Assembly (NCBI GenBank): GCA_965263285.1
Contig: CBDHHD010000004.1
Location: 558,001-622,000, forward strand
Length of the DNA: 64,000 bases
Origin: JASGCP01 sp965263285
GTDB taxonomy: Bacteria > Bacteroidota > Bacteroidia > Chitinophagales > Chitinophagaceae
Direction: 5' to 3'
Shown in pieces: positions 10,225 through 19,514 of the stretch. Below the pieces are notes generated by a model. That model was not told the DNA's origin. It did not search any database and was given only the letters and a program-made list of their open reading frames with translations. Both the position numbers and the translations under genes were made by a program. Positions within the stretch are counted from its first letter, which is position 1, and every line of letters starts with the position of its first letter.

Positions 10225-10352
10225 ATACTATCTAATTCTGAGGCAATTTGTTCTAATGTAACTTTCATAATTTATTGATTTAAGGGTTATAAAATATTTG
10301 CAAATTATCTAATTTTTTAAAAGCCCTTTTACACACTTTTATGAACACTACC
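10225..10352 (-). pseudogene. 5' end fragment of an IS256-like element
   Basis: The end sequence TAGTGTTCATAAAAGTGTGT (read on the minus strand) resembles IS256-type termini. It is followed after about 80 bases by an ATG at 10268 and a short frame MKVTLEQIASELDS. The frame continues straight into the arm of repeat R as MATSFFEMLEAW before stopping. The same fragment with the same junction recurs at 56257-56384. Family assignment rests on the end sequence only. Confidence 0.45.
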
Positions 10353-10900
10353 TTGATTTATCAAATTGTAAGCATGTTATTTATAATGCACATATACTTA
10401 GAAAATTAGAAAAAGAAAAAGAAAATAATAGTTTGTGGGCAGTAGAGATGCAAAATTTATTAATGAAATTATACAAAAAGATAGAAAAAGGGACAAGTAT
10501 ATTATCTAAGACTGAAGCTAAAGAATGGGAAGAGCAATACGACTTAATATGCCAAAGAGGAGAGATAGAAGAGCCTATAGCTGTAAAATCTCCGAATTGT
10601 CGCGGACGACCTAAAAAAACTAAATCCCGAAATTTATTAGAAAGAATGCAAAGGCACAAAGAAAGTATTTTACTCTTTGTGTCAGTAAAAGTCATGCCCT
10701 TTACTAATAATCAAGCTGAGAGGGATTTGCGAAAAATTAAAGTTAAGCAAAAAATATCTACTTCTTTTAGGAGTCAATTAGGGGCTGATATCTATTTAGC
10801 TATAGAAAGTTTTTTGTCAACTTTGCAAAAGCATGGTATTAATTGTTATGAAGAACTAAAAAAGGTATTTAGTCAAAAAGAGTATTGTTGGACTTGTTAA
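10353..10900 (+). pseudogene. IS66 family transposase, C-terminal remnant
   Basis: C-terminal third of an IS66-family DDE transposase. Reading from the junction at about 10353 in one frame gives SNCKHVIYNAHILRKLE (the family has CNAHLLRE; the Cys is now Tyr), then RNLLERMQRHKESILLFV, the catalytic-Glu block PFTNNQAERDLRKIKVKQKIS and FRSQLGADIYLAIESFLSTLQKHG. The N-terminal two thirds, including both Asp residues, is missing; it is cut by the IS256-like fragment. Not functional. Confidence 0.85.
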
Positions 10901-10929
10901 TATCTCTTCATAACTTAACACCTAAATAG

Positions 10930-10984
10930 TTACTATATTTATTTAATAATCAATGCTACCAGCACCTCAAAAAAAGATTTAGCT
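10930..10984. repeat. R repeat right-arm remnant
   Basis: A sequence TATTTATTTAATAATCAATG followed by CTACCAGCACCTCAAAAAAAGATTTAGC is the right arm of element R. It abuts the heptose kinase gene: the stop codon of that gene (TAA at 10979-10981 on the minus strand) lies inside the arm. Confidence 0.7.
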
Positions 10985-11977
10985 ATTTTTATGCATTAAA
11001 ATTTGCTTACATTCTATCAATAATTTCTGTTTGTTAATAACAGCTGTTCCCAACTCTTCACATACCAACCCCCCTGCAATATTCCCAATAGTAGCCGCTA
11101 AGGCAATATCTTTAGTTAACACATACATAAGCGACACAACTGCTATAACCGTATCTCCTGCCCCACTTACATCAGCAACACGCCTAATATACGCAGGTAT
11201 AATTTGTTTTTTTTGTTTATATTGATAATAAACACCTTTCTCTGATAATGTAATGAATGAAATATCATGTTGTATTTTCTTCTTTAATGCTTGATGTATA
11301 GCCGATAAATGCTGAAGAGAAATAGACATATCACCCATATTAAAAGCCTCTTTTGTTTCTTTCCAATTCGGCTTAAATAGCGTAACTCCTTTATAATGAA
11401 AAAAATTATTTTTTTTCGGATCTACCGCTATCATGGCACTTATTTTTTTACCTTCTAAAATAACAATCTCTATAATGCGTTTAGATAACACTCCCTTATT
11501 ATAATCTTGAAGAATAACTACTTGTGGTTTAACCTGCTCAAAACAATTTTTTATTTGTTTAATTAAAACAACTTCTTCTTTTTCTGACAAAAAAGAAATA
11601 TCTTCCTTATCAAGTCGAATCATTTGCTGATGACGACTCATAATACGAACCTTGCTTGTTGTAGGTCTCTTAGCAGATGTCAATATATATTTCACAGACA
11701 CTTTTTCCTTTTTCGCAATAGACAATATCTCTTTCGCTTCTATGTCTTTTCCTATCATAGATATTAAAAATACACTCGCCCCTAAAGCACTTACATTAAG
11801 AGCTACATTACCAGCTCCGCCCATACGATACTCTATCTTTTCCTGCAAAAAAATAGGAACAGGTGCCTCAGGAGAAATTCTATCTACCCTACCCCAATAA
11901 TATGCATCTAACATAACATCCCCAATAACAAGAACCCTCAATTGATTGCATTGCTTAAAATACTGATCTATATTCAT
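10979..11977 (-). CDS. hldA: D-glycero-beta-D-manno-heptose-7-phosphate kinase
   Basis: A 332-residue PfkB/ribokinase-fold kinase that phosphorylates heptose-7-phosphate at C1 in the ADP-heptose pathway for lipopolysaccharide cores. It has the HldE/RfaE domain-I pattern: VLVIGDVMLDAYYWGRVDRISPEAPVPI at 15-43, the MGGAGNVALNV substrate loop, VDPKKNNF, and the ATP/anion-hole motif VSGAGDTVIAVV near residue 270. It lacks the cytidylyltransferase domain of HldE, so it is the stand-alone kinase; the adenylyltransferase must lie elsewhere. The last codons run into an R-repeat arm that supplies the stop. Confidence 0.9.
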   Translation of the reverse strand: MNIDQYFKQCNQLRVLVIGDVMLDAYYWGRVDRISPEAPVPIFLQEKIEYRMGGAGNVALNVSALGASVFLISMIGKDIEAKEILSIAKKEKVSVKYILTSAKRPTTSKVRIMSRHQQMIRLDKEDISFLSEKEEVVLIKQIKNCFEQVKPQVVILQDYNKGVLSKRIIEIVILEGKKISAMIAVDPKKNNFFHYKGVTLFKPNWKETKEAFNMGDMSISLQHLSAIHQALKKKIQHDISFITLSEKGVYYQYKQKKQIIPAYIRRVADVSGAGDTVIAVVSLMYVLTKDIALAATIGNIAGGLVCEELGTAVINKQKLLIECKQILMHKNS

Positions 11978-12106
11978 ATTTTGTAAAAAAATAATACAAA
12001 GATAATAGTTTTCGTCTTATGGATTACTTAGGTAATGTTTACATTTTTTTTAAAACATTATAATTAATTTTATGTATTATTGCACAATAAATATTATATT
12101 CTTTTT

Positions 12107-12299
12107 GGTATAACGACTTTTTTAGTGGGGGCGATTTAACTTATTTGTAATAATAAAAATATTTTTAGCAAAAGTAACACAATATAGACTATTTTCTATT
12201 TTTATTAACACAATTTGCCTTAAAATTCAATTAAAAATTAAATCAAATTCATAAAAAAAGGTGTATTTTATAGCTGCTCACTAAAAAAGTCGTTATACC
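12107..12299. mobile_element. MITE, element B, with 8-bp target duplication
   Basis: A 193-bp non-coding element with inverted ends GGTATAACGACTTTTTTAGT and its complement. It is flanked by perfect 8-bp direct repeats TTCTTTTT (12099-12106 and 12300-12307). It lies in the 370-bp gap between divergent hldA and the symporter gene. Related ends occur at 37.6, 40.8, 43.8, 51.5 and 62.7 kb. Confidence 0.85.
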
Positions 12300-12350
12300 T
12301 TCTTTTTAATATTTTAATAACGATTTTTACAACTTTACAATCACTTGCAT

Positions 12351-14000
12351 ATGATAAATTATACCTTTAGTATAACCGATAGTCTTATATTTATTGGTTA
12401 TTTTATTTTAATTATTGCTTATGGATGGTATATTTATAAATTAAAACAATCCAAAGAACAAACAACGGGCGATTATTTTTTAGCTGAGGGCACACTCACT
12501 TGGTGGGCTATTGGTGCTTCTATTATCGCTTCAAACATATCTGCAGAGCAATTTGTTGGCATGAGCGGTTCTGGGTTTACATTAGGTCTTGCTATTTCAT
12601 CTTACGAATGGATAGCAGCCTTAACATTGATTATTGTGGCTTTATTTTTTATGCCTATATATCTTAAAAACAAAATATATACCATGCCACAATTTTTACA
12701 AAAAAGATACGATAGTCGCGTGTCAGCTATCATGGCTGTTTTTTGGCTCCTACTCTATATCTTTGTTAACTTAACATCTATTTTATATTTAGGAGCAATT
12801 ACTCTATCAGGATTTTTAGGTATTGACTTTTTTTGGTGTTGCATTATACTATCTTTTTTCGCATTCTGTATAGCATTAGGAGGCATGCGTGTAATTGGAT
12901 ATACCGATGTTATTCAGGTTTTCTTTTTAGTATTAGGGGGACTTATCACTACTTATTTAGCATTAAGATTAGTTTCAACAACAATGGGGTTAGGGCATGG
13001 AGCTTTAGAAGGATTTTCAATTATGAAACAAAAAGCCCCTGAGCATTTTAAAATGATATTTGAAAAAGGTAAATATTTAGTAGATAATGGAAGTGGGCAA
13101 AAAGAAGACCCTTGGCAACAATTACCTGGTTTGTCGGTGCTTATTGGAGGTATGTGGATAGCTAATTTAAGTTACTGGGGATGCAATCAATACATTACAC
13201 AAAGAGCACTAGGCGCTAAATTAAATGTTTCAAGATCAGGGTTACTCTTTGCAGGATTTTTAAAATTACTTTTCCCTGTATTAGTAGTAGTTCCAGGTAT
13301 TGCTTGTTATATACTATATTCAAATCATGCTGTTGCAAATATTACCAATACCATCAATGTAAATGGCATTGTGCGTCCAGACCGAGCTTATTCTGCTATT
13401 TTAACCATTCTCCCTACCCCTATTAAAGGAATAGTGGCTGCTTCTATCACAGCTGCTATTGTTGCCTCTCTCGCAGGGAAAGTAAATGGCATCTCTACGA
13501 TTTTCACATTAGATATTTATAAAAAATATTATAATAAAGTATCAAGCGAAAGCAACTCTATTTTTATAGGGAAAATGGCCATTCTTATTTCATTTATTAT
13601 TGCTATTTCAATTGCCCCTATGCTAAAAAGCTTTGGACAAGGATTTAACTATATACAAGAATATACTGGATTTATAACCCCAGCTATCTTTTCCATTTTT
13701 CTATTAGGTTTGTTTTGGAAAAGAGCCAATACCGAAGGCGCCATTGTTGTAACATTGCTAAGCATCCCATTATCTATTTTTTACAAATTCTTATTCCCCG
13801 CTATTCCATTTTTAAATAGAATGGCATATGTGAGCATTATCTCTATTATTATTATGGTGATATTTGGCTTACTCATTAAACCTAGAAGCAATGAATTAGA
13901 AACTAAATGGAAAGGCATGTTTGATGTAAATATCAAATTCATTATCTCCTGCTTAATTATCGTAGGCATCGTAGCCGCTCTATATATTGTTTATTGGTAA
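12351..14000 (+). CDS. Sodium/solute symporter (SSS family)
   Basis: About 549-residue integral membrane transporter of the solute:sodium symporter family, closest in pattern to sodium/sugar (vSGLT-type) members. Signatures: GDYFLAEGTLTWWAIGASIIASNISAEQFVGMSGSGF near the N-terminus (TM1 sodium-site region), MPQFLQKRYDSR, GGMRVIGYTDVIQ, and the QRALGAK segment. About 14 transmembrane helices are predicted by eye. I use the ATG at 12351 rather than the TTG two codons earlier. Element B sits just upstream and may influence transcription. The substrate is inferred, not proven. Confidence 0.88.
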   Translation: MINYTFSITDSLIFIGYFILIIAYGWYIYKLKQSKEQTTGDYFLAEGTLTWWAIGASIIASNISAEQFVGMSGSGFTLGLAISSYEWIAALTLIIVALFFMPIYLKNKIYTMPQFLQKRYDSRVSAIMAVFWLLLYIFVNLTSILYLGAITLSGFLGIDFFWCCIILSFFAFCIALGGMRVIGYTDVIQVFFLVLGGLITTYLALRLVSTTMGLGHGALEGFSIMKQKAPEHFKMIFEKGKYLVDNGSGQKEDPWQQLPGLSVLIGGMWIANLSYWGCNQYITQRALGAKLNVSRSGLLFAGFLKLLFPVLVVVPGIACYILYSNHAVANITNTINVNGIVRPDRAYSAILTILPTPIKGIVAASITAAIVASLAGKVNGISTIFTLDIYKKYYNKVSSESNSIFIGKMAILISFIIAISIAPMLKSFGQGFNYIQEYTGFITPAIFSIFLLGLFWKRANTEGAIVVTLLSIPLSIFYKFLFPAIPFLNRMAYVSIISIIIMVIFGLLIKPRSNELETKWKGMFDVNIKFIISCLIIVGIVAALYIVYW

Positions 14001-14026
14001 TTGATGTTGTTTTATTAACAACTTTG

Positions 14027-14349
14027 TAACTACTCAGGCAAATCAATAGATTTATTAGAAAACATTGGTTATAGAAATAAGTATAGATATAGAAGTAATA
14101 GGAAGTATCTGATGAGGATTGCCCTTAGATAAAGAGCGTTACAAAACGAGGCGAGCGTAGCGAGCCATAGTAGAGACACATTGCAATGTGTCTCTACTCT
14201 TTATATGCAGACCTGATTTTTTCTTTGTTTCTTTCTTTTGTATCAAGACAAAAGAAAGAAAAAGATATAAAAAAATAAATACTAAATTATTATAAGTAAT
14301 TACAAAAAACACAAATAATCTTCCAGCACCTCAAAACAAAGATGTAGCC
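14027..14349. repeat. Element R copy, one-armed
   Basis: R-family repeat with the right arm complete (CAGCACCTCAAAACAAAGATG, then TAGCC). The left end is replaced by the variant end GTAACTACTCAGG. Contains the CTTTCTTTTGTATCAAGACA hairpin and the AGAGACACATT/AATGTGTCTCT inverted pair. It fills most of the 417-bp gap before ndk. Confidence 0.75.
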
Positions 14350-14388
14350 TAATTACAAGATCATAAAAAACATATCATAATTTAATCA

Positions 14389-14396
14389 TATATTTG
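14389..14396 (+). promoter_or_regulatory. Putative -7 box for ndk
   Basis: TATATTTG matches the Bacteroidota -7 consensus TAnnTTTG, 21 bases before the ndk ATG. A clear -33 TTTG element at the usual distance was not seen. Confidence 0.4.
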
Positions 14397-14417
14397 CAAT
14401 ACAAATAAAATTATTTT

Positions 14418-14831
14418 ATGAGTATAACTTTTACTATGATTAAACCTGATGCTACTAAAAAAGCTCAAACAGGCGCTATTATAGATAGGATTTTACAAGC
14501 GAAGTTTACAATTAAAGCAATGAAATGGACATGGCTTACTACAGAACAAGCAGGTAAATTCTATGCTGTTCATCAAAGTCGTCCTTTTTATTCAGAGTTA
14601 GTACTGTTTATGAGTAGTGGCCCTATTGTAGCAGCTATATTAGAAAAAGAAAATGCAGTGGCAAGCTTTAGAGAGCTTATTGGACATACTAATCCAACAC
14701 AAGCAGCAGTAGGAACTATTCGAAAAGAATTTGCTAGTTCTATTGGCGAAAACGCTATCCACGGAAGTGATAGCGATGAAAATGCCAAAATAGAATCTCA
14801 TTTCTTTTTTAGTGAATTAGAGATATTCTAG
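14418..14831 (+). CDS. ndk: Nucleoside diphosphate kinase
   Basis: A 137-residue enzyme that transfers the gamma phosphate of ATP to other (d)NDPs through a phospho-histidine. The active-site block NAIHGSDSDENA contains the catalytic His; FTMIKPDATKK near the N-terminus and the SRPFYSELVLFMSSGP nucleotide-binding segment are present. Full length for the family. Monocistronic, between an R repeat and the acetyltransferase-like gene. Confidence 0.95.
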   Translation: MSITFTMIKPDATKKAQTGAIIDRILQAKFTIKAMKWTWLTTEQAGKFYAVHQSRPFYSELVLFMSSGPIVAAILEKENAVASFRELIGHTNPTQAAVGTIRKEFASSIGENAIHGSDSDENAKIESHFFFSELEIF

Positions 14832-14914
14832 TTTTTCTATTTAGTTAACCCGCATACCATCGCTATTATTTCTATTTCATTTATTTATATCATTATAATT
14901 ATTCTTTTCATCTT

Positions 14915-16081
14915 ATGCAAGTAATTGAAGTAACTACTCATCAAGATAAAAAAAAATTTATAGAAATAGCAGTTCAAATCAATCGATCTTTACCCAATTA
15001 TATTCGCCCTATTGATAAAGACATTGACAATATCTTTTATTCACATACAAACTCCGAATACAAATACGGCAAAGTCAATAGGTGGTTAGCTATAGACGAA
15101 AACAAAAAACCAATAGGAAGAATTGCGGCTTTTATAACGAGCAGGTATGTCAATTATGGAACAAATTTTAAAGTAGGTGGTATTGGTTTTTTTGAGTGTA
15201 TTAATAATACTATTGTATCAACTGCTTTATTTGATACAGCAAAAAAATGGCTATTAGAACAAGGAATGGAAGCCATGGACGGTCCCATTAATTTTGGTTC
15301 TAGAGATCAATGGTGGGGACTTATGATAAAAGGCTTAGAGCAAAAACCCCTATATGGAATGTCTTATAATCCACCCTATTATCAACAATTATTTGAAGAA
15401 TATGGATTTAAAAACTATGCAGAACATTATTGGTATCAAACCAACTTACTACACATGCAACTAAATGATAAAATTATTCGCATAGCAAATAGATACAAAG
15501 AAAAAAGTCATTTTCGTATTCAATATATAGAAAAAAGAAAATTAAGAAAATATCTAGATGATTTAGTAACCATATATAATCTTGCTTTTGTAAGTCATTT
15601 AGAAAATAAATATATGACTAAAGAAGACGCTGATAAATATTACCATCAACTCAAACATATTATTGATAGACGCATCATTCGTTTTGTATATTATGATCAA
15701 GAACCTGCTGTGGCATTTATTAATATCCCCGATATCAATGTATATATAGAAAAATTTAATGGCAAATGGGGATGGTGGCAAAAAATACAATTATACATTT
15801 GGCTATTACAAAAAAAATCACAAAGAATACAAGGATTGGTTTTTGCTATTAGTCCAAAATTTCAAGGCAAGGGCGCCGATGCATTTATGTATGTTGAATT
15901 TGTTGAAATAATGAAACAGCTTAATCACTACCATATACTAGAAGTTGGATGGACAGGGGATTGGCACCCTAAAATGATATCTCTTTATGAATCCCTACCC
16001 TTGCATAGAAGTAGAACAATGGTTACCTACCGTTATATATTTAACAACCAATATAGTTTTGAACGACACCCAACTATATAG
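14915..16081 (+). CDS. GNAT-like conserved protein
   Basis: A 388-residue cytosolic protein of a type conserved in Bacteroidota and often annotated as GNAT family N-acetyltransferase-like. The N-terminal half has WLAIDENKKPIGRIAAFITSRY and GGIGFFECINN, typical of a GNAT beta-strand core. GPINFGSRDQWWGLMIKG and YNPPYYQQLFEEYGFK are strongly conserved family-type blocks. The second half contains another GNAT-like piece, FAISPKFQGKGADAFMYVEF, with the acetyl-CoA-type Q-G-K-G loop. Substrate unknown. Ends 23 bp from the convergent PLP-enzyme gene. Confidence 0.65.
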   Translation: MQVIEVTTHQDKKKFIEIAVQINRSLPNYIRPIDKDIDNIFYSHTNSEYKYGKVNRWLAIDENKKPIGRIAAFITSRYVNYGTNFKVGGIGFFECINNTIVSTALFDTAKKWLLEQGMEAMDGPINFGSRDQWWGLMIKGLEQKPLYGMSYNPPYYQQLFEEYGFKNYAEHYWYQTNLLHMQLNDKIIRIANRYKEKSHFRIQYIEKRKLRKYLDDLVTIYNLAFVSHLENKYMTKEDADKYYHQLKHIIDRRIIRFVYYDQEPAVAFINIPDINVYIEKFNGKWGWWQKIQLYIWLLQKKSQRIQGLVFAISPKFQGKGADAFMYVEFVEIMKQLNHYHILEVGWTGDWHPKMISLYESLPLHRSRTMVTYRYIFNNQYSFERHPTI

Positions 16082-16104
16082 AAATAAAGCGTAACTCATC
16101 TGCT

Positions 16105-17247
16105 TTATCCAATTGCTTGCTGTATATCTTGTATAAGATCTTGAACATCTTCTATACCTACGCTAAGGCGTATGAGGGTATCTTTTAATCCATGTTTTAT
16201 TCTTTCCTCAGCAGGAATAGCAGCATGGGTCATTGTTGCAGGATGACAAAGCAACGACTCTACCCCGCCTAAACTCTCAGCAAAAGAAAATATCTTTGTA
16301 GAGGTCATAACTCTTTTTGCATCTTCTATATCATTTGAAGCCAATTCAAAACTCATCATTCCACCAAAACCTGACATTTGTTTTTTTGCTATATCATGAT
16401 TAGGATGATTAGTAAAACCACACCAATATACTTTAGCTATCTTAGGATGTTTTACTAAAAAATGGGCTAATTTCTCTCCATTTTCACAATGCCTTTGCAT
16501 ACGAATATGAAGTGTTTTAATGCCCCGAAGCACTAAAAAACAATCAAATGGACCTGGTACAGCACCTGATGTTTTTTGAATAAAATAAAGCTGTTCGTGT
16601 AAACTCTTATCATTCATAATCAAACACCCTTGCACAACATCACTATGCCCTCCTAAATATTTAGTAGCACTATGTAATACTATATCGGCACCTAATAATA
16701 GTGGGTTTTGAAGATAAGGAGTAGCAAATGTATTATCTACACATACCATACAATTGTTACCTCTTGCAAAACTAGCTAGTGCTGCTATGTCTACAATATT
16801 TAATAATGGATTTGTTGGTGTTTCAATCCATAGCAATTTAGTATTTTTATTAAAATAAGGCTCTATTTGAGATCGCGATTGCATGGGCACAAAATGAAAA
16901 ACAATACCCAATCGTGCATATAAGTTGGCAAATAAACGATAAGTGCCTCCATACATATCATCCGATGCAATAACCTCGTCTCCTGGTTTTAACAACTTAA
17001 GTACAGCATCGGCTGCCGCTACTCCACTTGAATATGCAAGGGCATATTTCCCTTTTTCTATCTCAGCGTATGCTTTTTCTAATGCTGTTCGAGTAGGATT
17101 TTGACTTCGTGCATATTCATATCCTTTATTTTTTCCTGGTCCTTCTTGCACAAAAGTAGAGGTTTGATAGATAGGAGTCATAATTGCCCCTGTGCTAGGA
17201 TCAGGATTCGTTCCCGCATGTACAAAGGTAGTAGCTATTTTATGCAT
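16105..17247 (-). CDS. Cystathionine gamma-synthase or gamma-lyase
   Basis: A 380-residue PLP enzyme of the Cys/Met-metabolism family (MetB/MetC/CGL), making or breaking cystathionine. PLP lysine in LHSATKYLGGHSDVVQG; cofactor-binding block YSSGVAAADAVL and SDDMYGGTYRLF; VDNTFATPYLQNPLLLGADI; C-terminal SLGGVESLLCHPATMTHAAI, which is shared by MetB and CGL. Distinguishing synthase from lyase needs comparison. No Met operon around it. Confidence 0.9.
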   Translation of the reverse strand: MHKIATTFVHAGTNPDPSTGAIMTPIYQTSTFVQEGPGKNKGYEYARSQNPTRTALEKAYAEIEKGKYALAYSSGVAAADAVLKLLKPGDEVIASDDMYGGTYRLFANLYARLGIVFHFVPMQSRSQIEPYFNKNTKLLWIETPTNPLLNIVDIAALASFARGNNCMVCVDNTFATPYLQNPLLLGADIVLHSATKYLGGHSDVVQGCLIMNDKSLHEQLYFIQKTSGAVPGPFDCFLVLRGIKTLHIRMQRHCENGEKLAHFLVKHPKIAKVYWCGFTNHPNHDIAKKQMSGFGGMMSFELASNDIEDAKRVMTSTKIFSFAESLGGVESLLCHPATMTHAAIPAEERIKHGLKDTLIRLSVGIEDVQDLIQDIQQAIG

Positions 17248-17336
17248 ACAGTAATTTTAAATTTAAAATTTACAAAGGTAATGCAAAAAAAAACAATGGT
17301 ATAAAGACTTATTTAATAAACATAGATACATCTTTT

Positions 17337-17772
17337 TTGTAACTACTCAGGTATAGGTTAATAATTTATTTTTATACCTTTTTCTTTCTTTTGTCTTGAT
17401 ACAAAAGAAAGAAACAAAGAAAAAATAAAGCCTGTATATAAAGAGTAGTAGTAGAGACACATAGCAATGTGTCACTACTACTACGGTTCGCTACTCTATC
17501 GCTATCGAGAATGAATGGGATGCGGTTAGGTATGAATCGTTATGATGAGCTTATTCATAGTTATCTTTTATATAAATGCCTTATGATCATCATAACGATT
17601 CATATATAAAAACTTCGCCCCACATTCTCGCTGGTTGCTTCGCTCGCCTCGTTTTATAACGCTCTTTATCTGAGAGCAATCCTCACCAAATACTCCCTAT
17701 TATTTCCATATCTATACTTATTTCAATAAACAATATTTTCCAATAAATCTATTGACCTACCTGAGTAATTAC
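17337..17772. repeat. Element R variant with TAACTACTCAGG ends
   Basis: A large, nearly palindromic repeat bounded by GTAACTACTCAGGTA and its complement. It includes the central inverted pair TGAATCGTTATGATGAGC / GCTCATCATAACGATTCA (imperfect here), the CTTTCTTTTGT hairpin and the CCCTCAGATAAAGAG-type block. It lacks the GGCTACATC arms. It occupies most of the 700-bp gap before the TauE gene; the rest is plain AT-rich DNA. Confidence 0.75.
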
Positions 17773-17948
17773 CTTTTTTTCAGACGCTAAGAGAAATACA
17801 ATTGTAGCTATGTAATCAACTCAATTAAATTTAATTAAGTACATGAATTATTAAAATATTAATTAACAAAATATAGAAAATAAAATTATCTTTACTTGTT
17901 AAAATTTAGATGATATGCTCTTCATACCAATCACAATAAAATTTTAAA

Positions 17949-18827
17949 ATGCTAACCATAGCTATAAGCTTATTAATAATAGAATCTTTTATAGGCATAT
18001 TAGGTGGCATGTTAGGTGTTGGCGGTGGCATCTTACTCATTCCTATATTACATGTTATATTATCTACTAATATGCAAACATCAGAAGCTATTAATTTGCT
18101 TTTATTAGTACTTCCTACAAGATTATTTGCTGCGCATAACTACTACAAAGAAAGATTGATTGATTTTACATTTATTAAAAAAGCATTTCCTTTTATTATT
18201 ATAGGCATTATTATAGGATCATTCATTGCATCCACATTAACTAGTAACTATTTGTCATTATTATTTATTACATATCTTGTTTATACTATATTTTCAATGT
18301 ATAGAGACAAATATCGTCTATCCCACAACTATAATTTATCTCATAAAGATATTCAAAACAATAAAAACAAAGAAATTGAAAAAGAAACTATATTAACAAC
18401 AAAAAGAAAAAATAAAGCAACTATAATGGTTGGCATACTTGGAGGTATAGGATCGGGTATATTTGGTATTGGTGGGGCTATTATCTATACTCCATTTATG
18501 CTTAAATGGCTCAAAATGGATTTTAAGAAAGTAATAGGAACTATTGTTTGCATTCAGGTAATACCTTTTAGCATTGTAGGAGTTATTACATATTATTTAA
18601 AAGGATATATTCATTTTAGCAAAGAAAACATTATTTATATTCTTTTTCTTTTTATTGGCAATCTTATTGGGGTTACAATAGGTAGTAAAGTGGCTATCTA
18701 TTTAAAAAGCAAATTATTAAAAACAATATTTCTTTATGTGCTTATTTTTAGTTTATTTTTAGAGTTATATAATCTTAGTGGCAATTGGATTCTACATGGC
18801 ATAAGAAATCTAAATATAAAATATTGA
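17949..18827 (+). CDS. TauE/SafE family membrane permease
   Basis: A 292-residue inner-membrane protein of the TauE/SafE (DUF81) family, putative anion or sulfite/sulfur-compound exporters. It shows the two-fold repeat of the family: GILGGMLGVGGGILLIPILH at the N-terminus and GILGGIGSGIFGIGGAIIYTPFML in the middle, each starting a bundle of helices. A Lys/Asn-rich cytosolic linker separates the halves. Substrate not visible. Confidence 0.85.
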   Translation: MLTIAISLLIIESFIGILGGMLGVGGGILLIPILHVILSTNMQTSEAINLLLLVLPTRLFAAHNYYKERLIDFTFIKKAFPFIIIGIIIGSFIASTLTSNYLSLLFITYLVYTIFSMYRDKYRLSHNYNLSHKDIQNNKNKEIEKETILTTKRKNKATIMVGILGGIGSGIFGIGGAIIYTPFMLKWLKMDFKKVIGTIVCIQVIPFSIVGVITYYLKGYIHFSKENIIYILFLFIGNLIGVTIGSKVAIYLKSKLLKTIFLYVLIFSLFLELYNLSGNWILHGIRNLNIKY

Positions 18828-18865
18828 ATACTAATTTAATACACCTAAGTAACCATAAAAATATA

Positions 18866-19425
18866 GGCATAACTAAATTTAGTGTGAGGAAAAATTTAGT
18901 TTACTAAAAGGCTACATCTTTTTTTGAGGTGCTGGGGGATATTTATGTTTTTGTAATTGCTCATATATAGGTTCATCATTTATTTTTTATATCCTTTTCT
19001 TTCTTTTGTCTTGATACAAAAGAAAGAAACAAAGAAAAAATCAAGCCTGCAGATAAAGAGCTACAAAACTACGGCTCGCTACGCTAGCGAGAATGAATGG
19101 GAGGCGGTTAGGTATGAATCGTTATGATGAGCTTATCCATAGGTATCTTTTATGCAAATACTTTATGCTCATCATAACGATTCATATATAAAAACTTCCG
19201 CCTCCACATTCTCGCTGGTCGCTTCGCTCACCTCGTTTTGTAACGCTCTTTATCTGAGGGCAGTCCTCATCAGATATTTCCTATTATTTCCATATTGTAT
19301 ATATATGTAATAATCCATGCTTCCAGCACCTCAAAAAAAGATGTAGCCCATATAAAATTGTTTTTACAAATATCCATTTTATTTTGTATCTTTGCATACT
19401 CCCTCACACTAAATTTAGTTATGCC
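18866..19425 (+). mobile_element. MITE, element A, with 8-bp target duplication
   Basis: A 560-bp element with inverted ends starting GGCATAACTAAATTTAGTGT (24 bp in all) and perfect 8-bp direct repeats AAAATATA (18858-18865, 19426-19433). A complete R repeat (18910-19348) sits inside it. The right inner segment carries an outward TATCTTTG (-7-like) box at 19387-19394. It encodes no transposase. Confidence 0.92.
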
Positions 19426-19514
19426 AAAATATATTATAAAAATATATTATCTTGTATAGTTACTTATTATATAAGTTGATTGATGATACTCCCCTACCAT
19501 TTTATTATACCACT

